Shown: positions 28,819 through 38,770, counted from the first letter of the stretch. The stretch is 64,000 bases of DNA from Anabaenopsis elenkinii CCIBt3563 (GCF_015245355.1 NZ_CP063311.1:4161817-4225816), one strand, 5' to 3'. The notes: generated by a model from the sequence alone, not told the origin. Numbers and translations are program-made.

Positions 28819-30654
28819 ATGCGTAACTTTTTTAAACAAACTTTTGCCAGTTTACTCGGTACAGTCTTGGGGCTGATGATTTTTTTCGGTGTCAGCACAA
28901 CAGGAATATTAATACTGTTATTTGCAGTTACCTCCTCTAGAGATGCTACTCCACAAGTCAAAGATAACTCCCTTGTGGTTTTCGACCTATCCATGAATAT
29001 CAGTGATAAACCGCCAAGTTCTGGGGAATTGCTACAACAAGCACTATCAGGGTCAGAAGTACAAAGAATGACCCTGCGCAGTGTTCTGGATACCTTGGAA
29101 AAAGCCAGGCTTGATCCCCGCATTGTCGGTATTTATTTAGATGCAAGTCGTACCAGTATCATTAATCCCACCGGCTTTGCTACCCTGCGGGAAATTCGTC
29201 AGGCCTTGGAGAAGTTCCGCCAATCAGGGAAAAAGATCGTCGCCTATGGCGTGGGTTTGGGTGAAAAGGAATATTACCTGACTTCAGTAGCAGATGAAAT
29301 CATACTTAATCCTATGGGCTTCCTCCCAGTCAAGGGTTTGAGCAGCCAACCAGTATTCCTCACAGGGGCTTTAGAAAGGTTCGGGATTGGTGTTCAGGTA
29401 GTGCGGGAAGGAAAGTTTAAAGGCGGAATTGAACCATTCACCCTCAGGGAGTTGAGTCCAGAAAACCGCGCACAAATCCAAGAATTATTGGATGATATTT
29501 GGCAGGATTGGCGGACTACAGTCGGTTCCAGTCGTCAAATCACTCCTCAACAGTTACAGGCGATCGCAGATACTCAGGTGTTACTCACCGCTAGTGAAGC
29601 TAAAGCCAATGGTTTAATAGATCAAGTTGCATACCTGGATGAGGTGGTCACAGACCTGAAGAAAATCACATCCAGTAATCAAACAGAACGCACATTCCCA
29701 CAAATAAACCTGAGAAACTACGCTCAAGTTTCCGGACAAAATCTTGGTGTCGAACGCAACTCACCTAATAAAATTGCTGTGGTTTATGCTGAAGGTGAAA
29801 TTGTTGATGGTAGAGGTGAAAATGGGCAAATAGGAGGCGATCGCTTTGCCATAATTCTGAATCAAATCCGTCAAGATGATCATGTCAAGGCCGTAGTATT
29901 GCGAATTAATAGCCCTGGAGGTAGCGCCATAGCATCCGAGGTGATACAGCGAGAAGTACAATTGACTCGCCAGGTAAAACCCATTGTAGTTTCCATGGGT
30001 AATGTCGCCGCCTCCGGTGGTTACTGGATTGCTAGTGATTCCAGTCGCATTTTTGCCCAATCAAATACAATTACAGGCTCTATTGGCGTGTTTGGCCTGC
30101 TGTTAAATGGGCAAAAACTGGCAAACAATAATGGTATAACCTGGGATACCGTCAAAACCGCACGTTATGCCGATATTGAAACAGTGGCGCGCCCCAAATC
30201 ACCCCAAGAGTTAGAAATTTTTCAGCGCAGTGTTGACCGTATTTATAATGTATTCCTGGAGAGAGTTGTTCAGGGTCGGAATTTACCCCCCGCCAAAGTC
30301 GCAGAAATTGCCCAGGGACGAGTTTGGTCAGGAACAGCAGCCCAGGAACTTGGCTTAGTAGATGAAATAGGTGGTTTAAATGCGGCGATTGAATATGCCG
30401 CCCAGGAAGCTAAACTAGGTGAGAATTGGCAATTACAAGAATATCCCAAAGCCAGTACCTTGGAAGAACGCTTTTTTGGCAGAGCAGTTCAAGAAATCAG
30501 CACTATTTTTCAGATCATGGGAGTATCATTTCAGCCATCTCATCCCCTAATGGCGGAATTACAAAAACTTCAACAAGAATTGTTGGTTCTCCAAAAAATG
30601 AATGATCCTCAGGGGGTTTACGCTCGTTTACCCTTTAGTTTTCAGCTTGAATAG
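28819..30654 (+). CDS. sppA: Signal peptide peptidase SppA, long form
   Basis: A 611-residue membrane-anchored serine protease with one N-terminal helix (about 10-38) and two tandem crotonase-like domains. By position, the Ser/Lys dyad is Ser399 in [11 protein letters not shown] and Lys201 in [11 protein letters not shown], which correspond to E. coli Ser409 and Lys209. It degrades cleaved signal peptides; in cyanobacteria SppA has been linked to light acclimation of antenna proteins. It follows fni by nine bases and precedes dtd by eight, suggesting one operon. Confidence 0.95.
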   Translation: MRNFFKQTFASLLGTVLGLMIFFGVSTTGILILLFAVTSSRDATPQVKDNSLVVFDLSMNISDKPPSSGELLQQALSGSEVQRMTLRSVLDTLEKARLDPRIVGIYLDASRTSIINPTGFATLREIRQALEKFRQSGKKIVAYGVGLGEKEYYLTSVADEIILNPMGFLPVKGLSSQPVFLTGALERFGIGVQVVREGKFKGGIEPFTLRELSPENRAQIQELLDDIWQDWRTTVGSSRQITPQQLQAIADTQVLLTASEAKANGLIDQVAYLDEVVTDLKKITSSNQTERTFPQINLRNYAQVSGQNLGVERNSPNKIAVVYAEGEIVDGRGENGQIGGDRFAIILNQIRQDDHVKAVVLRINSPGGSAIASEVIQREVQLTRQVKPIVVSMGNVAASGGYWIASDSSRIFAQSNTITGSIGVFGLLLNGQKLANNNGITWDTVKTARYADIETVARPKSPQELEIFQRSVDRIYNVFLERVVQGRNLPPAKVAEIAQGRVWSGTAAQELGLVDEIGGLNAAIEYAAQEAKLGENWQLQEYPKASTLEERFFGRAVQEISTIFQIMGVSFQPSHPLMAELQKLQQELLVLQKMNDPQGVYARLPFSFQLE

Positions 30655-30662
30655 GTTTTTCT

Positions 30663-31106
30663 ATGCGTGTTCTCCTCCAGCGGGTTAAATCATCCCAAGT
30701 CACCGTTAACGGTAAAATCATTGGCAAAATTGGACTAGGACTCAATTTACTTGTGGGAATTGCTCAGAGGGATACCGAGGCTGAAATCGACTGGATGGTG
30801 CGTAAGTGTTTGCAATTACGGCTGTTTCCTCATCCAGAAGATGGCCAGAAATGGCAAAAATCTGTGCAAGACATTGGCGGTGAGTTGCTGGTAATCAGTC
30901 AATTCACTCTTTATGGTGACTGTCGTCAAGGTCGCCGCCCCTCTTTTGACCAATCGGCTCATCCCCAATTGGCTCAAGAATTATATGACCGCTTTGTCAG
31001 CAAGTTACAAACCAGTGGTCTCAAGGTTGCTACCGGTGAATTTGGTGCGATCATGGCAGTGACTATCGAAAATGACGGACCTGTTACCCTGTTGCTGGAG
31101 AAATAA
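30663..31106 (+). CDS. dtd: D-aminoacyl-tRNA deacylase
   Basis: A 147-residue proofreading enzyme that cleaves D-amino acids (and glycine from tRNA-Ala). Diagnostic motifs are complete: [15 protein letters not shown] at the start, [12 protein letters not shown] in the middle (SQFTL oxyanion loop), and [19 protein letters not shown] at the end. Family length is exact. It is the last gene of the likely fni-sppA-dtd transcription unit. Confidence 0.96.
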   Translation: MRVLLQRVKSSQVTVNGKIIGKIGLGLNLLVGIAQRDTEAEIDWMVRKCLQLRLFPHPEDGQKWQKSVQDIGGELLVISQFTLYGDCRQGRRPSFDQSAHPQLAQELYDRFVSKLQTSGLKVATGEFGAIMAVTIENDGPVTLLLEK

Positions 31107-31354
31107 CCTTTGTAGCCCCTCAATCGGAAAAACTTAAATTTATATAAATATTTGTAAGAAGTTTGTTAATTTCCAGATGTTTGCGATAGGTTATATAAGG
31201 GTCAATTGTCAGTAATCAATTTTTTCCGCCTCATGAGGGGAAAATTATCAAAAACCCCCAAATTCCGTCGTGTTGTTTTAACAGACATACCAACTCTGGT
31301 GAGTATAACACTCAAAAAGTTAACAAGTGCCATTAATCTTTTGATGTTATTGAT

Positions 31355-31400
31355 CATCGGGGAGCTAGCTTCCGTAGCATCCCCGATGAATTAGCTCCCG
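31355..31400 (+). ncRNA. Possible attenuator or small RNA with alternative stems
   Basis: CATCGGGG (31355-31362) pairs perfectly with CCCCGATG (31381-31388). Alternatively CGGGGAGCTA (from 31359) can pair, with one mismatch, with TAGCTCCCGG (about 31392-31401). The two pairings exclude each other. There is no clear U-run. Regulatory function is inference. Confidence 0.3.
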
Positions 31401-31450
31401 GAATTTTCAGTTATTTAGTGGTGATTACCGTATAAAACCGAATTTTCTCT

Positions 31451-31479
31451 GTGACTAGTAGAGTCTTTTATGGTATAGT
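31451..31479 (+). promoter_or_regulatory. Sigma70-type promoter of the DUF4327 gene
   Basis: GTGACT (-35-like, 31451-31456) and TATAGT (-10, 31474-31479) with a 17-base spacer, about 115 bases before the start codon at 31598. Confidence 0.5.
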
Positions 31480-31597
31480 GAAGAGGTTAAGACTAGCTTT
31501 ACCAAGAACAAGACTCCACGCATCGATGAAAATTGCCAACCGGAAAGCAGTTTTGATTAAGTATTTACCAAACAAAATCACAAATTGAATCGAGGCT

Positions 31598-31816
31598 ATG
31601 ACTCAGCAAGTCATTCACCCAATGGTGAAATTGCAACGTAAAGTGCAATCACTCATAGAATCTAATATTATCAAACCAACTGATAGCATTTGGAAAATTG
31701 CATTGCTCTACGGCGATGACTGGCAGCACTGGAAACGGGAACTGCAAGACTTTGGCTTTAGTATGCAAGATCCAATTGGCGAATTGCTAGCAGTGGAAGC
31801 TTGGGACGAGGAATAG
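31598..31816 (+). CDS. DUF4327 family protein
   Basis: A 72-residue soluble protein that I recognise as the cyanobacterial DUF4327 family. Its features are IHPMVKLQRKVQSLIE, then IWKIALLYGDDWQHWKREL and the acidic end LLAVEAWDEE. The function is unknown. It stands alone, with its own promoter-like sequence upstream and a convergent terminator hairpin after it. Confidence 0.85.
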   Translation: MTQQVIHPMVKLQRKVQSLIESNIIKPTDSIWKIALLYGDDWQHWKRELQDFGFSMQDPIGELLAVEAWDEE

Positions 31817-31827
31817 ATGCTAGATGG

Positions 31828-31853
31828 GGGGAGTGTTTCTGTGGCTACTCCCC
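31828..31853. terminator. Convergent hairpin terminator
   Basis: A 7-bp stem GGGGAGT / ACTCCCC with a 12-nt loop between the ends of the DUF4327 gene and the FHA-kinase gene. Confidence 0.5.
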
Positions 31854-31858
31854 ACCTC

Positions 31859-33100
31859 CTAAACTTGGCAAGCAGCTAATGCTTCAGCCACTTCTCTAGC
31901 AGTCTGGTAGCGATCGCGTGGCACGTGCTGCGTGACCCGTTCAATAATTTCTCTAATTTGAGGAGTAATTGTGGAAATTTCTCCCACATCAAATTGGGAG
32001 CCTTGTCCTCGGTAACGATAAAACTTAAACGGATTCTCCCCAGTCAGGAGAAAAATCAAAGTAGGACCAATGGCATACAAATCGGATTGAGTTAACGGTT
32101 GTCCGCGCTCTTGTTCCGGCGCACAGTATCCCTCGGCACCAATGCGAGTTCCCTGTTGAGTACCAATCTCCTTAACAGCACCAAAATCTAACACCACTAC
32201 ATGATTATTGCAACTTCTTACCATCAGGTTAGCAGGTTTGATATCACGATGTATTAGTGGTGGATTTTGGCTGTGGAGATAGTCTAAAATTTTGCAGGTT
32301 TCCATCATCCAGGTAATAGCCTGACTGGGTGCTACCGGACCTCTGGTATATACTCTCTTTTCTAAGTCCTCCCCGTGAACTAACTCCATAGCCAAATATT
32401 TTTTACCCCCAACCACAAAAAAGTCGTAATATTTGGGAATCCCTGAATGATCAAGGGATTTGAGAGTATGGGCCTCCCGTTCAAATAATTCTTGGGCTTT
32501 GGCAATTTTAGCCATGTCGGCGTTCATTTGCTTTAAAACCAACAATTGTGGTTTTCCTAAAGTCAGACCGCCTCCATCCCAAGCTAAATAAGTAGTACCC
32601 ATACCTCCCTGTCCCAGAGTTCGCAAAACCTGATATTGACGAATTTTCTGTTTGACTGAAATAGGTTGACCGCAATGAATACAAAATAAATTATTAGGCG
32701 AATTACCTTCGTGGTTGCAAGTGGGGGCTAAAACCTTAGCTTCACCACCCGCAGCATATCCCGACAGACTATCTGGGAACTGCTGACCTTGAAATCTTAA
32801 TATTGGCCCCCCCTGTGCCAGTTGTAATAGAGAATTATCCGCCAAAGAGCACTGACTTACAAGCCGACCATCCACGAAAGTACCATTAGTACCTTGACTA
32901 ATTACCTGCCAACAGGAAACATGATTATTTTTGGATAACTTAACTTGTCTAAGTTCCAAATGATACCGCGAAACCAAAATATCAGATAAAACCACATCAT
33001 TATCTTCCGCTCGCCCAATACGAATGACCGAGGGACTTTCAAAGTACCACTCCAGGAGTGGCGTTTTTTGTTGGGGTTCTAACAAAGTCAGAATAACCAC
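31859..33100 (-). CDS. FHA-domain Ser/Thr protein kinase
   Basis: 413 residues. An FHA phosphothreonine-binding domain (about 25-85; IRIGRAEDNDVVLSD, RYHLEL, TNGTFVDG) is followed by a small zinc ribbon (CNH near 128, FCIHCGQPI near 139) and a Hanks kinase (about 156-410). The kinase has GQGGMGTTY, Lys190, HRDIKPANLM at 284-293 and DFGAVKE from 305. All catalytic residues are present and there is no membrane helix. It lies 65 bases downstream of a PP2C phosphatase gene on the same strand, so kinase and phosphatase probably form one switch. FHA domains often bind the kinase's own phosphosites or a partner. Confidence 0.94.
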   Translation of the reverse strand: MVILTLLEPQQKTPLLEWYFESPSVIRIGRAEDNDVVLSDILVSRYHLELRQVKLSKNNHVSCWQVISQGTNGTFVDGRLVSQCSLADNSLLQLAQGGPILRFQGQQFPDSLSGYAAGGEAKVLAPTCNHEGNSPNNLFCIHCGQPISVKQKIRQYQVLRTLGQGGMGTTYLAWDGGGLTLGKPQLLVLKQMNADMAKIAKAQELFEREAHTLKSLDHSGIPKYYDFFVVGGKKYLAMELVHGEDLEKRVYTRGPVAPSQAITWMMETCKILDYLHSQNPPLIHRDIKPANLMVRSCNNHVVVLDFGAVKEIGTQQGTRIGAEGYCAPEQERGQPLTQSDLYAIGPTLIFLLTGENPFKFYRYRGQGSQFDVGEISTITPQIREIIERVTQHVPRDRYQTAREVAEALAACQV

Positions 33101-33165
33101 AATACAACCTGCATCAGCCTAAAGAATTAGCCATTGGTAATTAATCTACCACTCCCCACATACTT

Positions 33166-35085
33166 TTAACTGTTCATATTTGGACACACTTTTGCCCGGA
33201 CAAGTATCACCGTAATATTGTCATGGCCATTGTATTGGTTTGCCAAATCAATTAATTCTCTAACTCCTTGTTCCAGATTAGAGTCAGAATGCAACAGGGG
33301 AATTAAGTAATTCTGCCCATAAATTTCCAGGAGATCATTATCTGATAAACCATCCGACACCAGGAGCAAGAGGCTATCTTCAGTAATCGTGAAAAACTTG
33401 ACATCTGGACTAATGGCATTTTGATTACGCGGCCCCAAGGCTTGAGTCAGCTGGTACGCGTCCGAGCGGCTATAGGCTATACTCGCGTCCACTCCTCGAG
33501 AAATCTCTCTTTGACCCACTTCATGATCTATAGTGACTTGTTCTAAACCTCTGTGAAGCGTCAACCGATAGAGGCGACTATCCCCTACATGGGCTACCGC
33601 TGCTTGAGTACCTTGAATTAACAGCATAACTAAGGTGGTACCCATGCGCTTGAGTCCCAAACGTAGTTGTTGTTGATTTAACTCATACACCGCTTGATTA
33701 GCTAAGTATACAGCTTCACAAATCTCCTCTTCTGTCGGTATTTGGTTAGTCCAATGTTGATCAAAGTAATCCTTGATAGTGTTAACGGCTAACTCACTAG
33801 CCACCTCACCCCCCGCATGGCCACCCATCCCATCACAAAGAATATATAAACCACGGAATTCTAGGATTCGTTGGTTTGGCAATTCCAACTCACTGATTTT
33901 GGTTTGAATGCCAAAGTAATCCTCATTGCAGTTACGTTTCTTACCTACATCAGTACCAGCTGCATTTTCTAAACTACTCAAAGCCATTGAGGGGAAAACA
34001 TTTGGCAAATCATAGGATTGTAAAATAGTCGGGGCTACAGTATCTCCTTTTATGGGATCCGCTATTGGGGTGATGGGTGTTTTTAGGTCTGTTATCATCC
34101 CCTGTAAATGCGATCGCAACTGCGCCACTGTCTGAATTTTACCTAGTTTTAAATGATCCAAAATCTCTACTAGAGAACCAAAGCAAGTTCGTTGGGACTC
34201 TATAAATAGTGCTTGCCAAACTTCCCCCAAAGCTTGGATACTTAAAACCTGCTGAGGAATCGTCAGTGTTTTTCCTGCAACCTGATTTTTGGTTTCATTC
34301 AGTGCATCTACATATAACCTCTCTAGTCCCAGTTTGTGGTCAGCATCCAAACGCAAATTGTCTAACTTCAACAAACTTTGACGACAATTCACCACTTCTA
34401 ACGCCTCCCAGAGTCGGCTCATCTGCTCCAGGTAACGTAAAATCTCTAAGTTAGATGTAGTTTTAACTACCCACAAGTCAAGTAAACACTGCCAATGGGA
34501 ACGGTCTTCAATGAGTAGCACCTGTATATTATCTTGTTCCCAGACATCATGAATAGCTGGTATACCCAGGTGACTTTGACAGTGCAAGGCAATATAAGCT
34601 TGAGCCAGGGGAGAAACTCTATTAATTTCCACTGATGGCATCACCAAGCCCTGTGTCTGATTAGCTAGTATGGACTCAATGGGAGATATTTGATATGGCT
34701 GACAGTCCAATACTTTCACCCACATTTGAGCCTTATTTATATCTGAGATTGGTTCTAACAGTTGATAACGCTGTTCTTGGTCTAAATAAGAACCCAATGT
34801 CAGATGTGACAATGAGATTCCAGCACCAGGGGATGTTTCTTGATAATTTTCTGCCTTTTCTTCCCTAGGAATGAATTCCCCATCTTCATGTCCCTTCTGG
34901 GTAACACTGATAATTGCCTGCCAAACTTTGCCGCATTCTGCACCACAGTTATGACAAAGTTGTTCATTCACAGGTACTTCAGCACTACACTCCGGACAAA
35001 CCTTGTGAGTCAACGATGCACCACAACTTTGACAGAATTTGTTATAACTAGGGTTTTCAAAGGTACACTGAGGGCAAATGAGCAT
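33166..35085 (-). CDS. PP2C Ser/Thr phosphatase with zinc ribbons and kinase-like middle
   Basis: 639 residues. Two zinc ribbons come first (CPQCTFENPSYNKFCQSC and CPECSAEVPVNEQLCHNC). A middle region, about 95-330, resembles an inactive protein kinase: RYQLLEPI, then HLGIPAIHDVWEQDNIQVLL, then LLKLDNLRLD where an active kinase would have its HRDLKPxN segment. The PP2C domain, about 375-635, has NEDYFG, LCDGMGGHAGGEVAS, AHVGDSRLYRL, LLVSDGLSD and GHDNITVILV, so the metal-binding aspartates are all present. It should dephosphorylate Ser/Thr residues, probably opposing the FHA kinase encoded just downstream. Confidence 0.92.
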   Translation of the reverse strand: MLICPQCTFENPSYNKFCQSCGASLTHKVCPECSAEVPVNEQLCHNCGAECGKVWQAIISVTQKGHEDGEFIPREEKAENYQETSPGAGISLSHLTLGSYLDQEQRYQLLEPISDINKAQMWVKVLDCQPYQISPIESILANQTQGLVMPSVEINRVSPLAQAYIALHCQSHLGIPAIHDVWEQDNIQVLLIEDRSHWQCLLDLWVVKTTSNLEILRYLEQMSRLWEALEVVNCRQSLLKLDNLRLDADHKLGLERLYVDALNETKNQVAGKTLTIPQQVLSIQALGEVWQALFIESQRTCFGSLVEILDHLKLGKIQTVAQLRSHLQGMITDLKTPITPIADPIKGDTVAPTILQSYDLPNVFPSMALSSLENAAGTDVGKKRNCNEDYFGIQTKISELELPNQRILEFRGLYILCDGMGGHAGGEVASELAVNTIKDYFDQHWTNQIPTEEEICEAVYLANQAVYELNQQQLRLGLKRMGTTLVMLLIQGTQAAVAHVGDSRLYRLTLHRGLEQVTIDHEVGQREISRGVDASIAYSRSDAYQLTQALGPRNQNAISPDVKFFTITEDSLLLLVSDGLSDNDLLEIYGQNYLIPLLHSDSNLEQGVRELIDLANQYNGHDNITVILVRAKVCPNMNS

Positions 35086-35175
35086 AATGAAACTTCCTTC
35101 ATTTCCGTTCCCACCAGAGCAATTACTACCAAAATAACCAAAATAAAATTATAATTTTCCCGGATATTTACGTAA

Positions 35176-35793
35176 TTATATCAGATATTGGCAGATCTGC
35201 TGGTGATTTTTGGTCGAATGACGCCAAAACTTCAGTTCTGATGGCATCAAGTCCCGCCACTCACCCAACTGTAGACCATTTAAACTCAGATGGGCTATGC
35301 TCACCCTCACCAATCGCAAAGTAGGAAATCCCACCGCCGCAGTCATTCGCCGCACTTGACGGTTCTTGCCCTCAGTCAGTGTCATTTCTAACCAAGCCGT
35401 AGGGATATTTTGGCGAAATCTAATTGGCGGATGGCGTTCAGGTAGATCGGGCGGTTCTAACAACAGTCGTACTTTGGCCGGTTGAGTGCGATAATTTTGA
35501 ATATTTACACCGGTTTCTAACTTGTTAATCGCATCTACATCAGGAACACGCTCCACCTGCACCCAGTAAGTGCGTTCATGTCCAAAGCGAGGATGAGCCA
35601 GACGATGTTGTAATTGTCCATCATTGGTTAGTAATAATAAACCTTCACTATCCCAGTCCAAGCGCCCCACAGGATATATATCGGGAACCGGTATATATTC
35701 CTTCAATGTACGATGTTTCGGTGTTTCCTGAGTAAACTGGCTGAGAACACCATAAGGTTTGTAAAAAATAATATATCTGTAATGGTTAGCCAT
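35176..35793 (-). CDS. rRNA pseudouridine synthase (RsuA/RluE type)
   Basis: A 205-residue enzyme. The catalytic block is [20 protein letters not shown], with the conserved aspartate in GRLDWDSEG. Supporting motifs are [15 protein letters not shown] and [10 protein letters not shown] plus [10 protein letters not shown]. It lacks the N-terminal S4 domain of RsuA/RluB and starts [14 protein letters not shown], which resembles RluE (23S rRNA U2457 in E. coli). The exact target in this organism is unknown. Confidence 0.88.
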   Translation of the reverse strand: MANHYRYIIFYKPYGVLSQFTQETPKHRTLKEYIPVPDIYPVGRLDWDSEGLLLLTNDGQLQHRLAHPRFGHERTYWVQVERVPDVDAINKLETGVNIQNYRTQPAKVRLLLEPPDLPERHPPIRFRQNIPTAWLEMTLTEGKNRQVRRMTAAVGFPTLRLVRVSIAHLSLNGLQLGEWRDLMPSELKFWRHSTKNHQQICQYLI

Positions 35794-35948
35794 AAATGCT
35801 CAGATCATATCGGGACTGAAGGACTACAGTATAACCATACTCTTTCTTCTGAGTGCCTTGACCTGTTTCCCCTCCCTGGTACAGTCGATTAAAAGGAATT
35901 GTAAACAGTTCCAGCTGTATTCCTAACCAAAATGGTACAATTTAATTC

Positions 35949-36034
35949 ATGCTAGGGGTGCCTGAAAAATCAGGCTGAGATCACACCCTTAACACCTGAG
36001 CCTGGTTAATACCAGCGGAGGGAAGCTGTTTATC
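35949..36034 (+). promoter_or_regulatory. TPP riboswitch (THI element) of thiC
   Basis: The canonical blocks are all present in order: GGGGTGCC, CAGGCTGAGA, ACACCCTTAACACCTGA, CCTGGTTAATACCAGCG and GAGGGAAGC. It ends about a dozen bases before the thiC start, so binding of thiamine diphosphate could hide the ribosome site. A TACAAT -10-like hexamer sits at 35936-35941. Confidence 0.96.
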
Positions 36035-36046
36035 GAGGAATTCAAT

Positions 36047-37420
36047 ATGCGGACAGAATGGGTTGCCAAGCGTCGTGGACAGAGTAATGTCACTCAAATG
36101 CACTACGCACGCCAGGGTGTGATTACTGAAGAAATGCACTACGTCGCCCAGCGGGAAAATCTTCCTGCGGATCTCATTCGTGACGAAGTGGCGCGGGGAC
36201 GGATGATTATCCCTGCTAACATTAATCACACTAACCTAGAACCGATGGCCATTGGCATCGCTTCTAAATGTAAAGTTAACGCTAATATCGGCGCTTCTCC
36301 TAACTCTTCCAATCTTCAAGAGGAAGTAGATAAGTTAAATCTAGCTGTGAAATACGGTGCTGATACCGTCATGGACTTGTCCACAGGGGGCGGTAACCTA
36401 GATGAAATTCGCACCGCCATTATTAAAGCTTCACCTGTTCCCATTGGCACAGTACCAGTTTACCAAGCTTTAGAAAGTGTCCACGGTACGATTGAAAAGC
36501 TCACCGCCGATGACTTTCTCCATGTCATCGAAAAACACGCCCAACAAGGTGTAGATTATCAAACCATCCACGCCGGGATCTTAATTGAACATTTACCTTT
36601 AGTCAGAGACCGCATTACTGGTATTGTCTCCCGTGGTGGCGGTATTTTGGCCCGGTGGATGCTACATCACCATAAACAAAACCCTCTGTATACCCACTTC
36701 CGCGACATCATCGAGATTTTCAAGAGATATGATGTCTCTTTCAGTTTAGGTGATTCCCTCCGTCCTGGCTGTACTCATGATGCCTCAGATGCGGCACAAT
36801 TAGCAGAATTGAAAACCCTCGGACAGCTAACCCGCAGAGCTTGGGAAGATAACGTACAAGTCATGGTTGAAGGACCCGGACACGTCCCCATGGATCAAAT
36901 TGAGTTCAATGTCCGCAAGCAAATGGAAGAGTGTTCCGAAGCTCCTTTCTATGTCTTGGGACCCTTGGTAACAGATATTGCTCCGGGTTATGACCATATT
37001 ACCTCCGCCATTGGGGCAGCTATGGCTGGCTGGTATGGTACAGCTATGCTCTGTTATGTCACACCTAAAGAACATTTGGGTTTACCCAATGCTGAAGATG
37101 TGCGCAATGGTTTGATTGCTTATAAAATCGCCGCTCATGCTGCGGATATTGCTAGACACCGCCCCGGTGCGAGAGACAGAGATGATCAACTTTCTCAAGC
37201 CCGTTATAACTTTGATTGGAATCGTCAATTTGAGTTAGCTCTAGACCCGGAAAGAGCCAAAGAATATCACGATGAAACTCTACCAGCAGATATTTATAAA
37301 ACTGCTGAGTTCTGTTCTATGTGTGGCCCTAAATTCTGCCCCATGCAGACCAAGGTTGATGCTGATGCGTTGACTGAGCTTGAGAAGTTTTTGGCAAAGG
37401 AACCTGTAACCCAGGGTTAA
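36047..37420 (+). CDS. thiC: Phosphomethylpyrimidine synthase
   Basis: Radical-SAM enzyme converting aminoimidazole ribotide to HMP-phosphate for thiamine. The 457-residue protein has the complete C-terminal cluster motif CSMCGPKFC, as well as the conserved blocks [39 protein letters not shown] and [11 protein letters not shown]. It is controlled by the TPP riboswitch immediately upstream. A perfect hairpin terminator follows the stop. The later thiamine gene thiO-thiG lies far away at 59.6 kb. Confidence 0.97.
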   Translation: MRTEWVAKRRGQSNVTQMHYARQGVITEEMHYVAQRENLPADLIRDEVARGRMIIPANINHTNLEPMAIGIASKCKVNANIGASPNSSNLQEEVDKLNLAVKYGADTVMDLSTGGGNLDEIRTAIIKASPVPIGTVPVYQALESVHGTIEKLTADDFLHVIEKHAQQGVDYQTIHAGILIEHLPLVRDRITGIVSRGGGILARWMLHHHKQNPLYTHFRDIIEIFKRYDVSFSLGDSLRPGCTHDASDAAQLAELKTLGQLTRRAWEDNVQVMVEGPGHVPMDQIEFNVRKQMEECSEAPFYVLGPLVTDIAPGYDHITSAIGAAMAGWYGTAMLCYVTPKEHLGLPNAEDVRNGLIAYKIAAHAADIARHRPGARDRDDQLSQARYNFDWNRQFELALDPERAKEYHDETLPADIYKTAEFCSMCGPKFCPMQTKVDADALTELEKFLAKEPVTQG

Positions 37421-37433
37421 GATAATTCTCGTT

Positions 37434-37461
37434 AATATAGTTACCAGATGGTAACTATATT
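37434..37461 (+). terminator. thiC terminator
   Basis: A perfect 12-bp stem AATATAGTTACC / GGTAACTATATT with AGAT loop, 14 bases after the thiC stop. It argues against an upstream start for the next gene at 37448. Confidence 0.6.
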
Positions 37462-37510
37462 ATTTGGGCATCAATCTCATCTTCATATCAAAATTAAACC
37501 CTCACAATCA

Positions 37511-37678
37511 ATGAGTCAACCAATTAAATGGACTGCTGAAGCTGAAACTCAACTGAAAGAAATTCCTTTCTTTGTCCGTCCTTTTGCCCGTAAAAAAATT
37601 GAAACTTATGCTCAGGAAAATAGTATATCTCTAATTACTCTGGAAATTTATGAACTGGTTAAAAAACAATTCAACTAA
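37511..37678 (+). CDS. PCP-reductase domain mini-protein
   Basis: 55 residues from ATG at 37511: IKWTAEAETQLKEIPFFVR, then KKIETYAQENSISLITLEIYE. This matches the small C-terminal domain of the light-independent protochlorophyllide reductase ChlB, which also occurs as a free mini-protein in cyanobacteria. A role in chlorophyll metabolism is only suggested by the domain. The frame extends to 37448, but that start falls inside the thiC terminator. Confidence 0.8.
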   Translation: MSQPIKWTAEAETQLKEIPFFVRPFARKKIETYAQENSISLITLEIYELVKKQFN

Positions 37679-37823
37679 AATTTAAAATTATTTTTTCAAA
37701 GGTATTTTTTAAGGTTTTCCGAACTTATTTATAAAGTAAATATTAACGAGTATGTGTTACGGCTATCAAAGAATTCCCAGTTTAGAGAAAATGAAAATTA
37801 TCCTTAAAGCAGCAAATAATCCC

Positions 37824-37847
37824 TCGCTTACACGTTAGTATAAGCGA
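37824..37847. terminator. Weak hairpin between convergent genes
   Basis: TCGCTTA / TAAGCGA, a perfect 7-bp stem with a 10-nt loop, between the mini-protein and pyrE stops. It may terminate either one. Confidence 0.3.
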
Positions 37848-37932
37848 CTCTAAAATTTCTGGGTTACTTTATAAATCAACTATTTTTGCTCTTATTTATA
37901 GGGAGAGTCGCACCGCGACCCCAACTCCCCCA

Positions 37933-38553
37933 TTAATCAGCTAATTCTTGATATCGTTGTTGGAGATCGGTAATACTAAACACCGCCTGAAAGTTCAACC
38001 CCACAGACTGGTAAAACTCAGCCCCTCCTTGTAGTCTATCTACAAGTGAAATTACAGTATCAACTATATAACCAGCATCCCGAAGACGCTCAACGGCTTT
38101 CATGGCTGATTTTCCTGTAGTCACCACATCTTCTAAAACTACGACTTTTGCACCCGCGGGTAAATTAGGCCCTTCAATATAAGCCATTGTTCCATGACCT
38201 TTGGCTTCTTTGCGAATAATTAGCGCTGGTATGGGGCGATTTTCATAAGCAGAAACTACACTCACAGCTGACACAATCGGGTCTGCACCCAATGTTAAGC
38301 CAGCTACAGCTTGGATATCCATCGGTAACATAGATAAGAGAATGCGACCAATAGCTAAACCCCCTTGGGGGTGGAGTGTTACCTGCTTACCATTAATGTA
38401 GTATGAACTGCTTTGTCCAGAAGAAAGGATAAAATCACCCTCTTGATAAGCAAGTTGGCAAAATAAATCTAGTAGCTGCTGGTGCAGGGTGGTTAAATCA
38501 GCAGTAGATGCACAAATATTTGATTTAGTCAAGGTTACAGTAGTATCCGTCAT
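37933..38553 (-). CDS. pyrE: Orotate phosphoribosyltransferase
   Basis: Pyrimidine-synthesis enzyme joining orotate to PRPP. The 206-residue protein shows FILSSGQSSSYYINGKQVT near residue 40, GLTLGADPIVSAV, LIIRKEAKGHGT and the PRPP loop VVVLEDVVTTGKSAMKAV. It is convergent with the PCP-reductase mini-gene and about 145 bases downstream of the tRNA gene on the same strand. Confidence 0.95.
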   Translation of the reverse strand: MTDTTVTLTKSNICASTADLTTLHQQLLDLFCQLAYQEGDFILSSGQSSSYYINGKQVTLHPQGGLAIGRILLSMLPMDIQAVAGLTLGADPIVSAVSVVSAYENRPIPALIIRKEAKGHGTMAYIEGPNLPAGAKVVVLEDVVTTGKSAMKAVERLRDAGYIVDTVISLVDRLQGGAEFYQSVGLNFQAVFSITDLQQRYQELAD

Positions 38554-38697
38554 TACAAAACAGGCACAGTTGTGTTATACCAAAGGTGGAACAGATTAGA
38601 GTTCTGAACTAGCATAAGTTAAGATTTACCCAAAGGCAAAAACTTAAGCATATAAAAAATGGCTTTGAATCGAGTCTTGGGTCAGGACTCAAAAAAA

Positions 38698-38770
38698 TCC
38701 AGGGTGCAGGAGTTGAACCTGCCTTGGGCGAATTATGAGTTCGCTGCCTCAACCGCTCGGCCAACCCTGG
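38698..38770 (-). tRNA. trnI-CAU: tRNA with CAU anticodon, probably tRNA-Ile2 (lysidine type)
   Basis: A 73-nt cloverleaf with no encoded CCA. Acceptor CCAGGGT / ACCCTGG pairs over 7 bp with discriminator A; the D-arm is GCCGAGCGGTTGAGGC; the anticodon arm is GCGAA CTCATAA TTCGC; the T-arm is GCAGG TTCAACT CCTGC. The anticodon reads CAU. The D-arm and ACTCATAAT anticodon context resemble chloroplast trnI-CAU rather than initiator or elongator tRNA-Met, so I favour the isoleucine tRNA whose C34 is converted to lysidine by TilS. Elongator Met cannot be excluded. Confidence 0.88.

Larger units (their letters stand above)
31107..31597. other. Intergenic spacer with alternative hairpins and a promoter
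   Basis: 491 bases between dtd and the DUF4327 gene. It holds two mutually exclusive hairpins (31355-31400) and a promoter-like sequence (31451-31479). A 62-codon TTG-start frame at 31206 runs through the hairpin and has no supporting feature. Confidence 0.5.

Noticed and set aside
31206..31394. 62-codon frame after dtd
   Set aside because: TTG start without ribosome site, runs through a hairpin, composition unlike a protein.
35176..35793. Assignment as RsuA
   Set aside because: The N-terminal S4 domain is missing; RluE-like is the closer match, so I left the gene symbol empty.
37448..37510. Upstream start for the PCP-reductase mini-protein
   Set aside because: It begins inside the thiC terminator hairpin, and the 21 extra residues show no similarity.
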